The notes below the pieces were generated by a model that had not been told where the DNA came from, searched no databases, and was given only the letters and a program-made list of their open reading frames with translations. This document shows positions 24,222-34,502 of a stretch of DNA of 64,000 nucleotides, one piece after another (positions within the stretch are counted from its first letter, which is position 1; each line of letters starts with the position of its first letter). The DNA comes from Hormiphora californensis (taxonomy: Eukaryota; Ctenophora; Tentaculata; Cydippida; Pleurobrachiidae): NCBI GenBank assembly GCA_020137815.1, contig CM035361.1, positions 5,618,960 through 5,682,959 on the forward strand. The letters are read 5' to 3'. A program made the translations under genes and the position numbers.

Positions 24222-24292
24222 AGATACTAGATGACATGAATTTTTTAATACAAGCTGCAGCTTGTATTAAAAAATGCATACATCATCTAGTA
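24222..24292. repeat. 71-bp hairpin
   Basis: Imperfect palindrome with ends ATACTAGATGA and TCATCTAGTAT and a perfect core around AATACAAGCTGCAGCTTGTATT. Confidence 0.85.
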
Positions 24293-24306
24293 TAACAAAA
24301 TGCCTG

Positions 24307-24754
24307 ATACTAGATCCAAAAACCAAACAAGTTTGGTGGATAGCCGGGGCCGCAGAAATTTAAAAACGTGCGAAAGTTTTGATACATGAACTTTCGGGGC
24401 CTGGGGTGCTGTTAAATTCGCGTTTCCATGATAGTCAGCCGTTCTTTCAAAACACACTATTATTCTGTAAAACAGACTCTGAAACGATCCACTGCGTGCA
24501 GTATATTATACGTGATATGTGTGGAGCTATTTGTATGATAATGTGGAATCAAAAATAGTTATAGTGATAGCTTGCAATCATTGCGATAGTTTTCCTGGCG
24601 TATAGTTTGAAAATGTTGCTGGTTATAATCATGGAAACGCGAATTTAACAGCACCCCAGGCCCCGAAAGTTCATGTATCAAAACTTTCGCACGTTTTTAA
24701 ATTTCTGCGGCCCCGGCTATCCACCAAACTTGTTTGGTTTTTGGATCTAGTATG
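24307..24754. mobile_element. Foldback element, CTAG-CCAAAAACCAA family
   Basis: Arms of about 130 bp: ATACTAGATCCAAAAACCAA at the left, mirrored at the right, with GGCCTGGGGTGCTGTTAAAT and its complement farther in. The outer ends resemble those of the foldback that terminates element R1 at 35463-35670, suggesting one terminal-repeat family. Confidence 0.8.
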
Positions 24755-25079
24755 CAACCATATAAAAGGTACTGAAAACCACTACTAGTGGTTGGGATGT
24801 AATAGCCGAGTATATATGAGAGCTAAGTGGTCCCTCGGTTACAGGCAATGTTAACGGGGGCGACGCAGGACGCTTAGACGGTCCCTGTCATATGACCACC
24901 CAACCTTTTAATCTCGTATAATATCCGAATGAACTTGCATGACATGTGGGCAATAGCGATCCTACTATATCTTGCCAGTACCTCAACCCTATACCCAGCC
25001 GGAGAATAGCTAAATTGAGTTTGTGTGTGTGTGTTTACTCATTACCTCCCGGTGCTCCTACCCCCTCTACTAATATTGC

Positions 25080-25325
25080 TGGAAGTACCAAAAGGTCAGA
25101 CCAATTTGGAATTTAAGAGCTGGTACAGTTTGACATATTCTTAACATCCATATATATTCGTCTTTATGAGTATGTCTTTGTCTCTCCGTCTTTGTCTCCC
25201 TGGAGGTTTAGGTTCAATTACCCGAAGCAATTGCTATTAATTGTCTAATAATAGACCACGACTCGCCCACATCTTAACACATATTATACCAGCATAATAC
25301 AGATATACAGTTACCATAGTAACAG
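25080..25325 (+). repeat. Dispersed repeat family R2, copy 3
   Basis: Matches 7160-7375 in order and orientation (GACATATTCTTAACATCC, TATGTCTTTGTCTCTCCGTC, CACGACTCGCCCACATCT). Its first part is also the outer end of the large inverted-repeat composite, so the R2 repeat extends that element. Confidence 0.7.
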
Positions 25326-26459
25326 TAAAATTTGGCATTCAAGTGTGAAAAAGAGGGTTATCAACCGAATGGTTGCGCTTATAGTATTATAAATTTATGT
25401 AGGATCTGGGAGATAGGGAGACTGATCGGGGAGTAAATTACATGATTTTTTGATGAGTTTCCTTAATTTAGAGTTAAAGAATGGCCCTACTCCAGGAAGT
25501 TGATTATAGTTGATTTGAAAAAATGGGCTAATCGTGGTCAAACCGAAGATTGAGTAAATAACGAAAAATCGGGGGGAGACCGAGAAATTTTATTTTCAAT
25601 TTCAACTCTCTATCTTTATAGAGAGAGAGAGAGAACTCTTTTGTCACGCGTGATTGTGTGATGAGTAATAATAAAAGAAAAGTGGCCCTCCATTTTGAAA
25701 TATTTTCATATTTCCCCAGCCCCAATTACGAGGGTATGAATACTGCACGTGCATGTTGATTGTTGCGTGTTCCTGCACGGTGCTTTATGCATAAAACCAC
25801 AATTGATACTGATGAGCTAGCCCCTGCTAGCGAAACAATTGTCTTCCTCTAAACTCTTGTTTTGTTTTGTAAAACCATAATTATGGTGATTTGCCATCTA
25901 CTGCTTCGCCCCCCCCCCCCCATGATTGCCAAAGCTTTTCTACCTACGTTTCCTTCGAAGTCGTCTTATCCGTTTGTTTAGTGCTTTGGGGGACCACATA
26001 ATATACAGCACTCCATGCCAGTAACGTCGCACCACATACTGTCGGTCCAAACTTCAGTACGGTGCTGTCTGTGGTCCCCCTAAGCAACACTGCTCCTTCA
26101 TAAAACATTTTTATGCACACGATCAGTTCAATACAGATACAATTCGTATTATCAGATCCGTGATTATCTAATACATATCTATTTATCCTTAACAAAAAGC
26201 TTGGAAAACAAAGATAGGAATGCTCTAGGGCTGCAACTTGTAGCATGATATTTCATCAAAGAGATTTAAAGAGATTTAAAGAGGTTCTTGTGATTTATTG
26301 TTGACCAATTATAGAGGTAGAGAATAATATATTTTGGAACTTGATTGTTCCATGGAGGGTCTAAGTAAGTCAATAAAAATTACTATTGGACTCGTGGTCT
26401 CTCAGCAATCAGATTTTAATCTTTTATATATAAATCTCTGCGTTGTATGCACTAAAACG
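25326..26459. other. Intergenic DNA upstream of intact GPCR
   Basis: No exon, RNA gene or transposon end was recognised. Contains a short GA array at 25618-25634 and a C-run at 25911-25921. Confidence 0.55.
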
Positions 26460-26468
26460 TATAAATAG
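26460..26468 (+). promoter_or_regulatory. Probable TATA box of GPCR copy 2
   Basis: TATAAATAG lies about 190 bp upstream of the ATG at 26660, followed about 30 bp later by pyrimidine-rich initiator-like sequence (CACTTTATTCATTCC). Copy 1 lacks this region because its homology to copy 2 ends about 45 bp before the ATG. Confidence 0.5.
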
Positions 26469-26659
26469 TGGCACTTGCAGCCTACCATTCACTTTATTCA
26501 TTCCGCAACTCTGTTAAGCTGATTAGTTTGTTGGGGCCTCGAAGATTATTTTCCTTTGTGAATAGACCCATTCCTGCAGGATCCTGTTATACACACCATC
26601 TTTTGTAATGTGCTGGCAGTATAACAACACTACATCTCTCCCTTTCTAGCAGAGCCGAG

Positions 26660-29600
26660 ATGACCCTATTGTGTGCTACACTCTGGTTAGTATATATCAC
26701 ATCATATACCAATACAGCTGAAGCCTTTCATGGTCAACCGTCAGCCCCTGACAAGGCTGCAATAGTAGTAGTACCAACCGCTCTCACCAACCAACCAACT
26801 AACCATACCAATGCAGCTGAAGAACCAACTGCTGATACTACAAATATGGCTGACAACCATATTATATATGGACGTGCGGCTGAAAACTCAACGAGTACCA
26901 ATAACACCACCACCAACACCACTGCTGACTATTTGCCAAGCAATCCTATGTCCAACTGTACAACTGTTGAAGTCAATGGCTACCTACACGAACAGTGCGG
27001 GGTAACAGAATACGGGGAAAATCTATTCAAATGTCCCTGGTCAGATGAACTTTACAACGTAACAATAATTTATAATAGTTTATATCGTAGCAGTTGCTAT
27101 GACTTTAAAGTTACAAGCTGGTGTCAAGATGATCCAGGAACGTACCAGGCATGTGGGCACGATGGGTGTTCGGTCACCAGGGTGCTGAATGGAACAACTC
27201 TCCTTTGTGGAACTTATATGTGTGATTTCTCTAATGGGTTCTTTTATTCTGGAAACTACATTGAAGAAGAAGATTCATATGCTCGCTGCAATGACATAGA
27301 TGTTGAGTGTGAAGGAAATTTCAACATGGTGAACTGCACTCATACACGCGGCCGCAGCAATGACAGTACAGATTGTGATGGAAGTTTTACTGGTAATGAG
27401 TCGTACTGTAACGGTGTGCAGTATGGTGTACATTGTGGGGACGAATGGGTGCCTCCCCACAGGATGTGTGATGGCTATTCATATTGTCCCAATAGAGAAG
27501 ATGAAGTTGGGTGCTTTAATTGGACTACTGCTGACCATACCACATGTATTGCTCAGTGGGAGTGGACTGAACAACGTATAATCAAGATAAAGCAAAGTAT
27601 GCGGTGCTTCCCGCTCCATATCCATCAGTATACAAATACAATATGTGCCAATGGGCAGGATCATACCAACTGCAGTGATCCTAATAGAGTCGCAGTTCAG
27701 TGTCTATCAGAGGGATACCCAACAAACATTTCCATCTGGAGATACTGCAAGGGATATGAAAACCTTTGTGATGATAACTACCATAATGAGTGTATTGATC
27801 CTGAATCGGGCTGTAGAATCCACAAGGGACAAAGGTGTGATGGACATGTTGATTGTAACTCTGATATAGACGAAACCTACTGCAATCCCACTACCATTAG
27901 TTGTTTTCGAAGATTCCAGTCACAGCACGTGGGAAAGAATATCTCTCTACCAATACCGTTCGAATGGGTAATGGATGGGCAGCAGGACTGTATCGATGGA
28001 ACTGATGAAGATGAATCGCAGTGGAAAAAGTGTGGCTCGGATTATTTTACCTACTACGAAGACCCCAAATCAGACTGTGAATGGATTCTGTTGTGCCCGT
28101 CAGAAAGAAAATCCATACGATTTTCGGAACTTTGTGACAAGATTCCCACATGTCTCTTTGAAAATTATCTTTGTGCTGCTGTCATCGATTCGGGTATGGA
28201 CGATGTTAATAATATCTCTCCAAAATACGACGGACTAAAAATACTGCCGCATTGCCTCTCCAAAGGAAACGAGACATACCAATTTTCCAACTGCTCGATC
28301 AGAGAACACAAGTTCGGATTCGTACCAACAGTTCTTAATGTAACGAAGCCTACAATGGTTATTCTACCCAATGAGAAAATCAGCTGTCTAAATCTGTTCG
28401 GAGAGAACTATGTCTACGCCGCATGCAACAACATTTGTCTGGATGCCGACTGCCCACTGATCGATGTACCTGGAGACACTTGCGACAACCGTAGCGACAG
28501 TGTCCGGGCCCTCACCTGGGATAACACAGTTACAACTTTGCTGAAAATCGCAAACAGTTCATCGTATGACCAACAGATTTTTCCCTGTGTCAACAACAAG
28601 TGTGTGCAGTACCATCAAGTTTGTGACCTTAAAGACGACTGTGGGGATGGTTCTGACGAGAACAACTGTGAAAATAATTTCCAGTGTAACTCGAGTGATA
28701 CTTATCTGAACTTGTCACAAGTGTGCAATGGAGTAGTAAGTTGTGGAGATTACTCGGATGAGTGCCAGCCTGAATGCCCACCAAACCACTTTAACATCTT
28801 CGCTAACGATAACCTCAGGATAGGAAGCTACATCATGGGAACCATGTCGACAGTGCTGAACACAGTTTCTCTGGTGAGATCAGGATCGAAACTAACCCAC
28901 CAAGAAACATATGAAATGTTCCTGAACCAACTTGGCATACTGTTGGTTAACATTGGAGACTTTTGCTTAGGACTTTATCTCATTGGCGTATCCTACTTTG
29001 ACCAGATCCACAAGATGTCTGGAGTATATTGTCAGAAACGTTTCGAATGGTACAGTTCTACGAAGTGCTCTTTTCTTGGAGTTCTCAGCACCACTGGATC
29101 TCAACTGTCACTCTTCGCAATGACAATGTTGGCAATAAGTAGAGTCACCACAGTGGGAAGAATGGTCCTTCACGACTGTGGAACCTGTACATCTGCGGTG
29201 AAATTAGGAATCCTAGCAGGAGGCCCAATACTCATAAGTCTGATGGTTGCATTATCGCCAATATTACCGAACTTTGAAGACTACTTCGTTAACGGCTTGT
29301 ATTATGAAAACTCGTCGTTGTTTTTGGGAACGATCGATAAGCCACGGCACTTTGCAGCTTTTAAAGTTTATTTCGGCGAAAACTCCAGTTCTTGGAGTAA
29401 TGAATCATCTTGGGAAGAGATAAGATCGGCTGTTGCTAAAATGTTTTTAAGGGGCTCTAAATCTGAAGGTAAATATAGAAAATCTGATTTATTTCATCAG
29501 GCACTTTCCAAGTCCCTAGCTATAGCGTATACAGCAGACAGTTGACTATCACAATATGATTATTTTCCTTGTCGATTTATAAAGACATGTAACATATCAC

Positions 29601-30252
29601 CTAATTTCATAGCGTCTGCAGCAGACAGTAGACTATCACGATATGATACTTCCCCTTTGTATATTTATAAAAACATGTAACATATCACCCAATTTCAGAG
29701 GTTAGACTGAGAGGAGAAACCGTTAACTTCTATGGAAACGATGGTGTTTGTATCTTCAAATACTTGGTAAGGACAGATGATCCCCAGTGGGGCTTTTCAA
29801 CCGCTGTTTTAACGATGAACTGTCTATGTTTCCTATTCATCGCGATAAGTTACATTCTTATCGGCTACAGAACGAGCAGGTCGGGTAGAACTGCAGGCCG
29901 TTTCGGTGGAAACAACAGAGAACTAAACGCGAAAATATTTGCCATCATCGTAACGGATTTCTTCTGCTGGATCCCTCTGGGGGTGGTGGCTTTCCTACAT
30001 CTAGCAGAAGAGATCGATGCCACGAGCTGGTATCCATTTTTCTCAATCCTGATTCTCCCGATAAACTCGGTCATCAATCCCTTCCTGTACGAGTCAAACT
30101 TCTACATGGGCCTTGCTAGGTCGGCCATCTCGTTCTTGGTAGGTTCTGTCAGGAGAATGTGGCTAATCTGCCCCACTCTGAAGACTACTGCAGCACCAAT
30201 TGCTAATGTCAGAGAAGAAGAGCTAGAGGGCATGGCGGAAAGTAGCCTATAA
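26660..30252 (+). CDS. LDLa-repeat rhodopsin-family GPCR, copy 2 (intact)
   Basis: Two exons, 26660-29468 and 29699-30252, joined in phase 1 to give 1,120 residues. Visible parts: signal peptide (residues 1 to about 20); a Thr/Asn-rich segment with many N-x-S/T sites; a Cys-rich ectodomain to about residue 710 with roughly five LDL-receptor class A repeats (for example RCDGHVDCNSDIDETYC and VCDLKDDCGDGSDENNC); then seven helices at about 722-1071. TM2 has GDFCLGLYLIGVSYFD, TM6 DFFCWIPLG, TM7 LPINSVINPFLYES. These match the LGR/RXFP (glycoprotein-hormone and relaxin receptor) branch, but no leucine-rich repeats are seen. The usual Asp/Glu-Arg-Tyr/Trp after TM3 reads Ser-Arg-Val. LDLa repeats normally bind Ca2+ and ligands, so this should be a plasma-membrane receptor. 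The ligand is unknown. Confidence 0.9.
29524..29698 (+). repeat. 87/88-bp tandem duplication of the intron acceptor half
   Basis: Units 29524-29610 and 29611-29698 both start AGCGT.T.CAGCAGACAG and end CACC(T/C)AATTTCA(T/G). The first ends in TTTCAT (acceptor lost), the second in TTTCAG, which is the acceptor in use. Copy 1 of the gene has a single unit, so its intron is 142 rather than 230 bp. Confidence 0.92.
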
Positions 30253-30576
30253 AACATTGTTGAAAAAGGGCTCACCAAATAGGATTTTCGTACAAACATG
30301 TGGTTGATTTGGATCTTATTCTTTGTTGCTAGAAAACTATTAGTATAATTAGTAACTAGTATGTAATATGATTATGTGTAAAAAACAATTATAGTCAATT
30401 ATCGGTCGAGTCTAAATTAGGGTCTAAATGATCAGACATGATCAGCTGGTGAAATATAACTGTGTGTGATTTTGATATCTTACTCTTTATTATCATAATC
30501 GGCAAAATGTAACTGGGTGTTTGATAGCAAAGATTTGTTGTGAGAAGTTTAGTTTTAAAAAAATTTAAAAAAAGGT

Positions 30577-30582
30577 AATAAA
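30577..30582 (+). terminator. Candidate polyadenylation signal of GPCR copy 2
   Basis: AATAAA about 325 bp after the stop codon. It is conserved with its surroundings in the 3' flank of copy 1 (complement of 8114-8119). Confidence 0.45.
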
Positions 30583-30661
30583 TAGTATTTCTTTGATAAC
30601 ATTTATATTCTATAATTGTAGACGATCTCCCATTAACGGTAATATATCATTATACATGGTA

Positions 30662-30836
30662 CAGTCGGACCCCGATTTAACGGCACCCTCGGGGGGAAAG
30701 GGTTTTGTCCGTTAAATCGGGGTGTCCGCTAAATCGGGGTCAAATACTGTACTGATTTTCTATATCGGGGGAAGATTAGGCTGCCGTTAAATCGGGGGGC
30801 CCTTAAATCGGGGGCCGTTAAATCGGGGTCCGACTG
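30662..30836. mobile_element. Pogo/Tigger-like MITE, complete copy
   Basis: Inverted termini CAGTCGGACCCCGATTTA ... TAAATCGGGGTCCGACTG are flanked by TA on both sides. The interior repeats GTTAAATCGGGGT-type blocks. TA target sites and a CAGT...-CCCCGAT terminus are typical of pogo/Tigger (Tc1-mariner). The homologous flank of GPCR copy 1 lacks this element, giving an empty-site comparison. Confidence 0.88.
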
Positions 30837-30839
30837 TAG

Positions 30840-31670
30840 TATGCTGTTATTTCAGCTGGACAAAACAGTTTATCAACTGCAGCTGCACAGCTGCATCGAT
30901 GCGATGATATAATAGGGTGCAATGATGCAAGGGATGCGATGATATAATAGGGTCAGGGCGATGTCGAAATCAGGATAGCGGTCATGCATCGCACTTACAG
31001 TGTGCAAGTGTAACCACATTAACTGTATAACGACATATTATCGTCCATTATTGATTTTTCTTGGCAACCTTATAGGCCCTGTAGGATTCCCTTGCTCTTT
31101 GTGGCATATCACACCAAATGGAATTTTGCACACGAAATCCCAGCAGAGTAAAATCAGGCGGCGCGGAACGCTCTACGCGGTGTGACATTTTCCGGCAGGA
31201 TTCGGGTAAAATGGTTGCAAGCGCGACCACCACGCGCCCGACACGGCCGGTACAGTTTCTTGTACTTGTAGAGCGTTGGGCGCAATTTTCCAGCAACTAT
31301 AGTGTGATTTACCTCTGCTGAAAATCCGTGCGCGAAATTTCATTTGGTATGATTTGCCTGTCAGGCCAATGCTCTGACCACAGTTCTCGCGTGCTCTGCG
31401 AGAGAAACGATCGAATGGGTCAGGCCAATGCTCTGACAGTGATTTGCCCCCTTCCACGATCCATGCCCTCTTTTATAAATGCAAAGAACAATGAACATGA
31501 CAACCATAGGGGCTTGTGTGAGGGGAGGCGTGCGAACAGAGGGGCACGACGTGCCCAAACCTTTCTCAATTCTCATACCAGACCAATTGGTTTCAACCGA
31601 TATCCGGAGCCGTTTATATAGCAACTCAGCCAAAATCCTGAATCCCGATGACGAGAATGGTCCCTGCAAC
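30840..31670. other. No gene; GC-rich patch with short internal duplication
   Basis: Includes a GATGCGATGATATAATAGGGT direct repeat at 30900-30955 and two copies of GTCAGGCCAATGCTCTGAC at 31359-31378 and 31419-31438. No exon-like structure was recognised. Confidence 0.5.
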
Positions 31671-31675
31671 ACATA

Positions 31676-31815
31676 CAGTCGAACCCTGATTTACCGTGAA
31701 CTCGCGAGGAAAGGGTTTTGCCCGGTAAATCGGGAATCCCGGGATTCAGGATTTTGGCCCGATTCGGGATGTCTGGTATACATCATCATGTCCGCGGTAA
31801 ATCGGGGTTCGAATG
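31676..31815. mobile_element. Pogo/Tigger-like MITE, diverged copy
   Basis: The left end CAGTCGAACCCTGATTTACC follows TA, and the right end GTAAATCGGGGTTCGAATG is degenerate. Same family as 30662-30836. Confidence 0.75.
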
Positions 31816-32635
31816 TTCGACAATTCAAAACAAGTTAGATAAGTTTCTGCTTTAACTGAAAGTGAATGGTACACAACTACAATTTACAAATACAGAACTA
31901 TAACTACAACTCAACTAAAACTCTAAATTAGTACAATAATACTATGATCTAATATCTATTAGTATGATATCATTACTGACAGTGACAGCATTACGAATTA
32001 CTCCCATTACACAACTTCATTTTCACAGAATTACCGTAGTAGGATTCCTATTGTAGGAACATATATTATTTTAACGCATTACATATCACTTGCAGCTGAC
32101 CCTTGGCATTAGTATTACATTCACAATCGTTGTACAAATTCCTTCACCATCAGCTGTACAGTTGCTTTGCTTGTCTCAGCCTAATCAACACAGATTCTAC
32201 TACAACATTCAACTTAAAATATCCCCAACTTCTAAAAAATATCCCCTTCCTTTATACAAAATCCACTACAAATAAAATATCACTTTCTGTACACAGTACA
32301 CATGTGCATTATTCAGTCCATGTTTCGTGTGTGATGGTGTTTTGTACCACAGACCCATCACACCGTTCAATGAACTAATCAACTAATTAGCGAGTAATTA
32401 TCTCCAACTAATTAGCGAGTTATTATCTCCAATGTTGTATCATCTCCGCACTACAAGGCTCTTCCAGCTTTAGATGACGGCTCTTTCTTATCTGTTTACA
32501 TCTTCAATAGTTAACTCCTGATCCACTGATTCTGTGGGGGGGGGGGGGGGGGGGGGGGGGGGAGTTGATTGGTAATGTTTTGCCTTGTTTGAACAAAACA
32601 AGTAATGTTACTGTTTAGTAAGGTGATAAACCAGG
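31816..32635. other. Stretch without gene; G27 homopolymer
   Basis: AT-rich sequence with no supportable gene. A run of 27 G at 32536-32562 is the only landmark. Its length is unlikely to be exact in an assembly. Confidence 0.55.
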
Positions 32636-32639
32636 AACA

Positions 32640-33583
32640 CCAGAAAAAAATTTGTTACAAAGGATTTCCACCTCAAATGTACTCCTAAGGGTCCCCTCTA
32701 TCGATTCCAACCAATGCTCATATTTGCTCAGGGGTGCTAAGGCCTCATTTCCGGGTGGGCGTGGTACCTGTTTTTTCAGCCTGAGGCCAAAACCATAAAT
32801 ACCCTTAAAATAGGAGTAGAGACAAAACTGAGGGCACTAAAATGATCAGCGTCCTCGAATTAGTGGGGGTAGGTGCTGAAATTCAGTCTCTATCTCATCT
32901 GGTTAATTAGATAATTGGATAATTAGTTTTGCGCATAACCGTTTTTAGGTTACATGGCTATAGCCACTTAGGAATGGTTAAGAGACTTTTCATTGGTGCC
33001 ATTTTGTAGGCAAAGCGAAATTATGGGGGGTCGAAGTCGGACTTTTAAGCTCTATCTTCAACCGTTTAGCCGTTATTTGGCTTTAACGGTGTTCAAAATT
33101 GGGCTTTTTACCGTATTTTGCTCATTTTGAACACCGTTAAAGCCAAATAACGGCTAAACGGTTGAAGATAGAGCTTAAAAGTCCGACTTCGACCCCCCAT
33201 AATTTCGCTTTGCCTACAAAATGGCACCAATGAAAAGTCTCTTAACCATTCCTAAGTGGCTATAGCCATGTAACCTAAAAACGGTTATGCGCAAAACTAA
33301 TTATCCAATTATCTAATTAACCAGATGAGATAGAGACTGAATTTCAGCACCTACCCCCACTAATTCGAGGACGCTGATCATTTTAGTGCCCTCAGTTTTG
33401 TCTCTACTCCTATTTTAAGGGTATTTATGGTTTTGGCCTCAGGCTGAAAAAACAGGTACCACGCCCACCCGGAAATGAGGCCTTAGCACCCCTGAGCAAA
33501 TATGAGCATTGGTTGGAATCGATAGAGGGGACCCTTAGGAGTACGTTTCAGGTGGAAATCCTTTGTAACAAATTTTTTTCTGG
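32640..33583. mobile_element. 944-bp near-perfect palindrome B
   Basis: Arms of about 455 bp around a loop of about 27 bp near 33099-33125. Outer ends are CCAGAAAAAAATTTGTTAC and its complement GTAACAAATTTTTTTCTGG. The arms match nearly base for base (TGATCAGCGTCCTCGAATTA, GGGGGGTCGAAGTCGGACTT and their complements). No protein-coding potential. It is interpreted as a foldback/MITE-type element or a recently homogenised inverted duplication. A transcript through it would fold into a long double-stranded hairpin. Confidence 0.9.
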
Positions 33584-33764
33584 TTGGGGCTAAAATCTTA
33601 GTTAAATCCCCTTACTAGTTAGTTATAATTGCATTATAATTGAACCTTCCATTATCCTCTCTCTATCTGTTTCATAATTTATAAGTAGTGGAAATAAATT
33701 TGAATCATGTGGTACACAAATCATAATTCCAGAAGTAATCAAAGATCATAAGACAGCATCAAAC

Positions 33765-33841
33765 GTGCTGGGCTGTCTGGCGCCGCGACCCATCTGAGCG
33801 CACTGTCAAATGGGGTTTGGCGCCGCCATACAGGTGCTGGG
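33765..33841. mobile_element. hAT-like mini-MITE, copy 2
   Basis: The 61-bp element 33773-33833 begins CTGTCTGGCGCCGC and ends GGCGCCGCCATACAG, opposite in orientation to copies 1 and 3. It is flanked by the exact 8-bp duplication GTGCTGGG at 33765-33772 and 33834-33841. Confidence 0.88.
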
Positions 33842-34314
33842 TACAATTATCGCTATTTGCCAGATAAATGTCAGCTATAATAATATTCAAGTTGAATGTC
33901 AGCTACCTGGTGCAGTAGTTGTGGGGTGAAGGCAAGTTATTCGTCCACATACGACAGGGGCGAAGGTCTGAATGTGGGCCTCAACAATCTCATGATTCTT
34001 CCTGAAACAGAATGAAGGGGTTTTAGAGGACTGGAGGGGTGCCGGGTGGGTGAAAAGGGCGGGATCTGGAGGGGTGGGTGAAAAGGGTTGGGGTTTTAGA
34101 GGAGTAAAGTTGTAGAGCTCATGAAAGATATCACAAGCTCGCTAACTGTTATTACAGACAGTATACTATACAGTACTTAAAACCCCATTATACGGCACAA
34201 TACCGTAATGGGGTATTATATTATTATAACATGCAAACTAACAGAAGGAAACAGTGCTACAAGTAGGGTACAAAAGGGACTAAAACGTTATCATGCAAAT
34301 ATAGTAAAACATCA
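33842..34314. other. Stretch without recognisable gene
   Basis: Nothing supportable was found beyond a short internal repeat of GGGTGGGTGAAAAGGG at 34040-34090. Confidence 0.5.
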
Positions 34315-34500
34315 CGGTTCATGCATTACAATATGCTAAATACTATAGTTGAGTTACGATCAACAACTAACTTCATGCACCACTGCAATATGCACTAAAT
34401 ACTAGTTGAGTAACTCAACAACTAACTACATGCACTACAATATGCACTAAATACTAGTTGAGTAATACTCAACAACTAACTTCATGCACTACTTCATGCT
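34315..34500. repeat. About 64-bp tandem repeat, 3 units
   Basis: Units of CATGCACTACAATATGCAC ... AACAACTAACTTCATGC type repeat three times and lead directly into element R1 at 34503. Confidence 0.8.
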
Positions 34501-34502
34501 AA

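Larger units (their letters stand above)
21463..25136. mobile_element. Large inverted-repeat composite, about 3.7 kb
   Basis: The left arm (about 21463-21726, then 21895-21985) is the reverse complement of the right arm (about 24815-25136). Matching markers include TACCTCCCGGTGCTCCTACC, GCGATCCTACTATATCTTG and GGACCGTCTAAGC. The left arm carries about 170 bp of extra sequence. The interior holds no recognisable transposase. It contains diverged tandem sequence (22200-23000), an 881-bp palindrome, an ATCGCG-rich tandem tract and a 448-bp foldback, which look like successive nested insertions. Confidence 0.7.
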
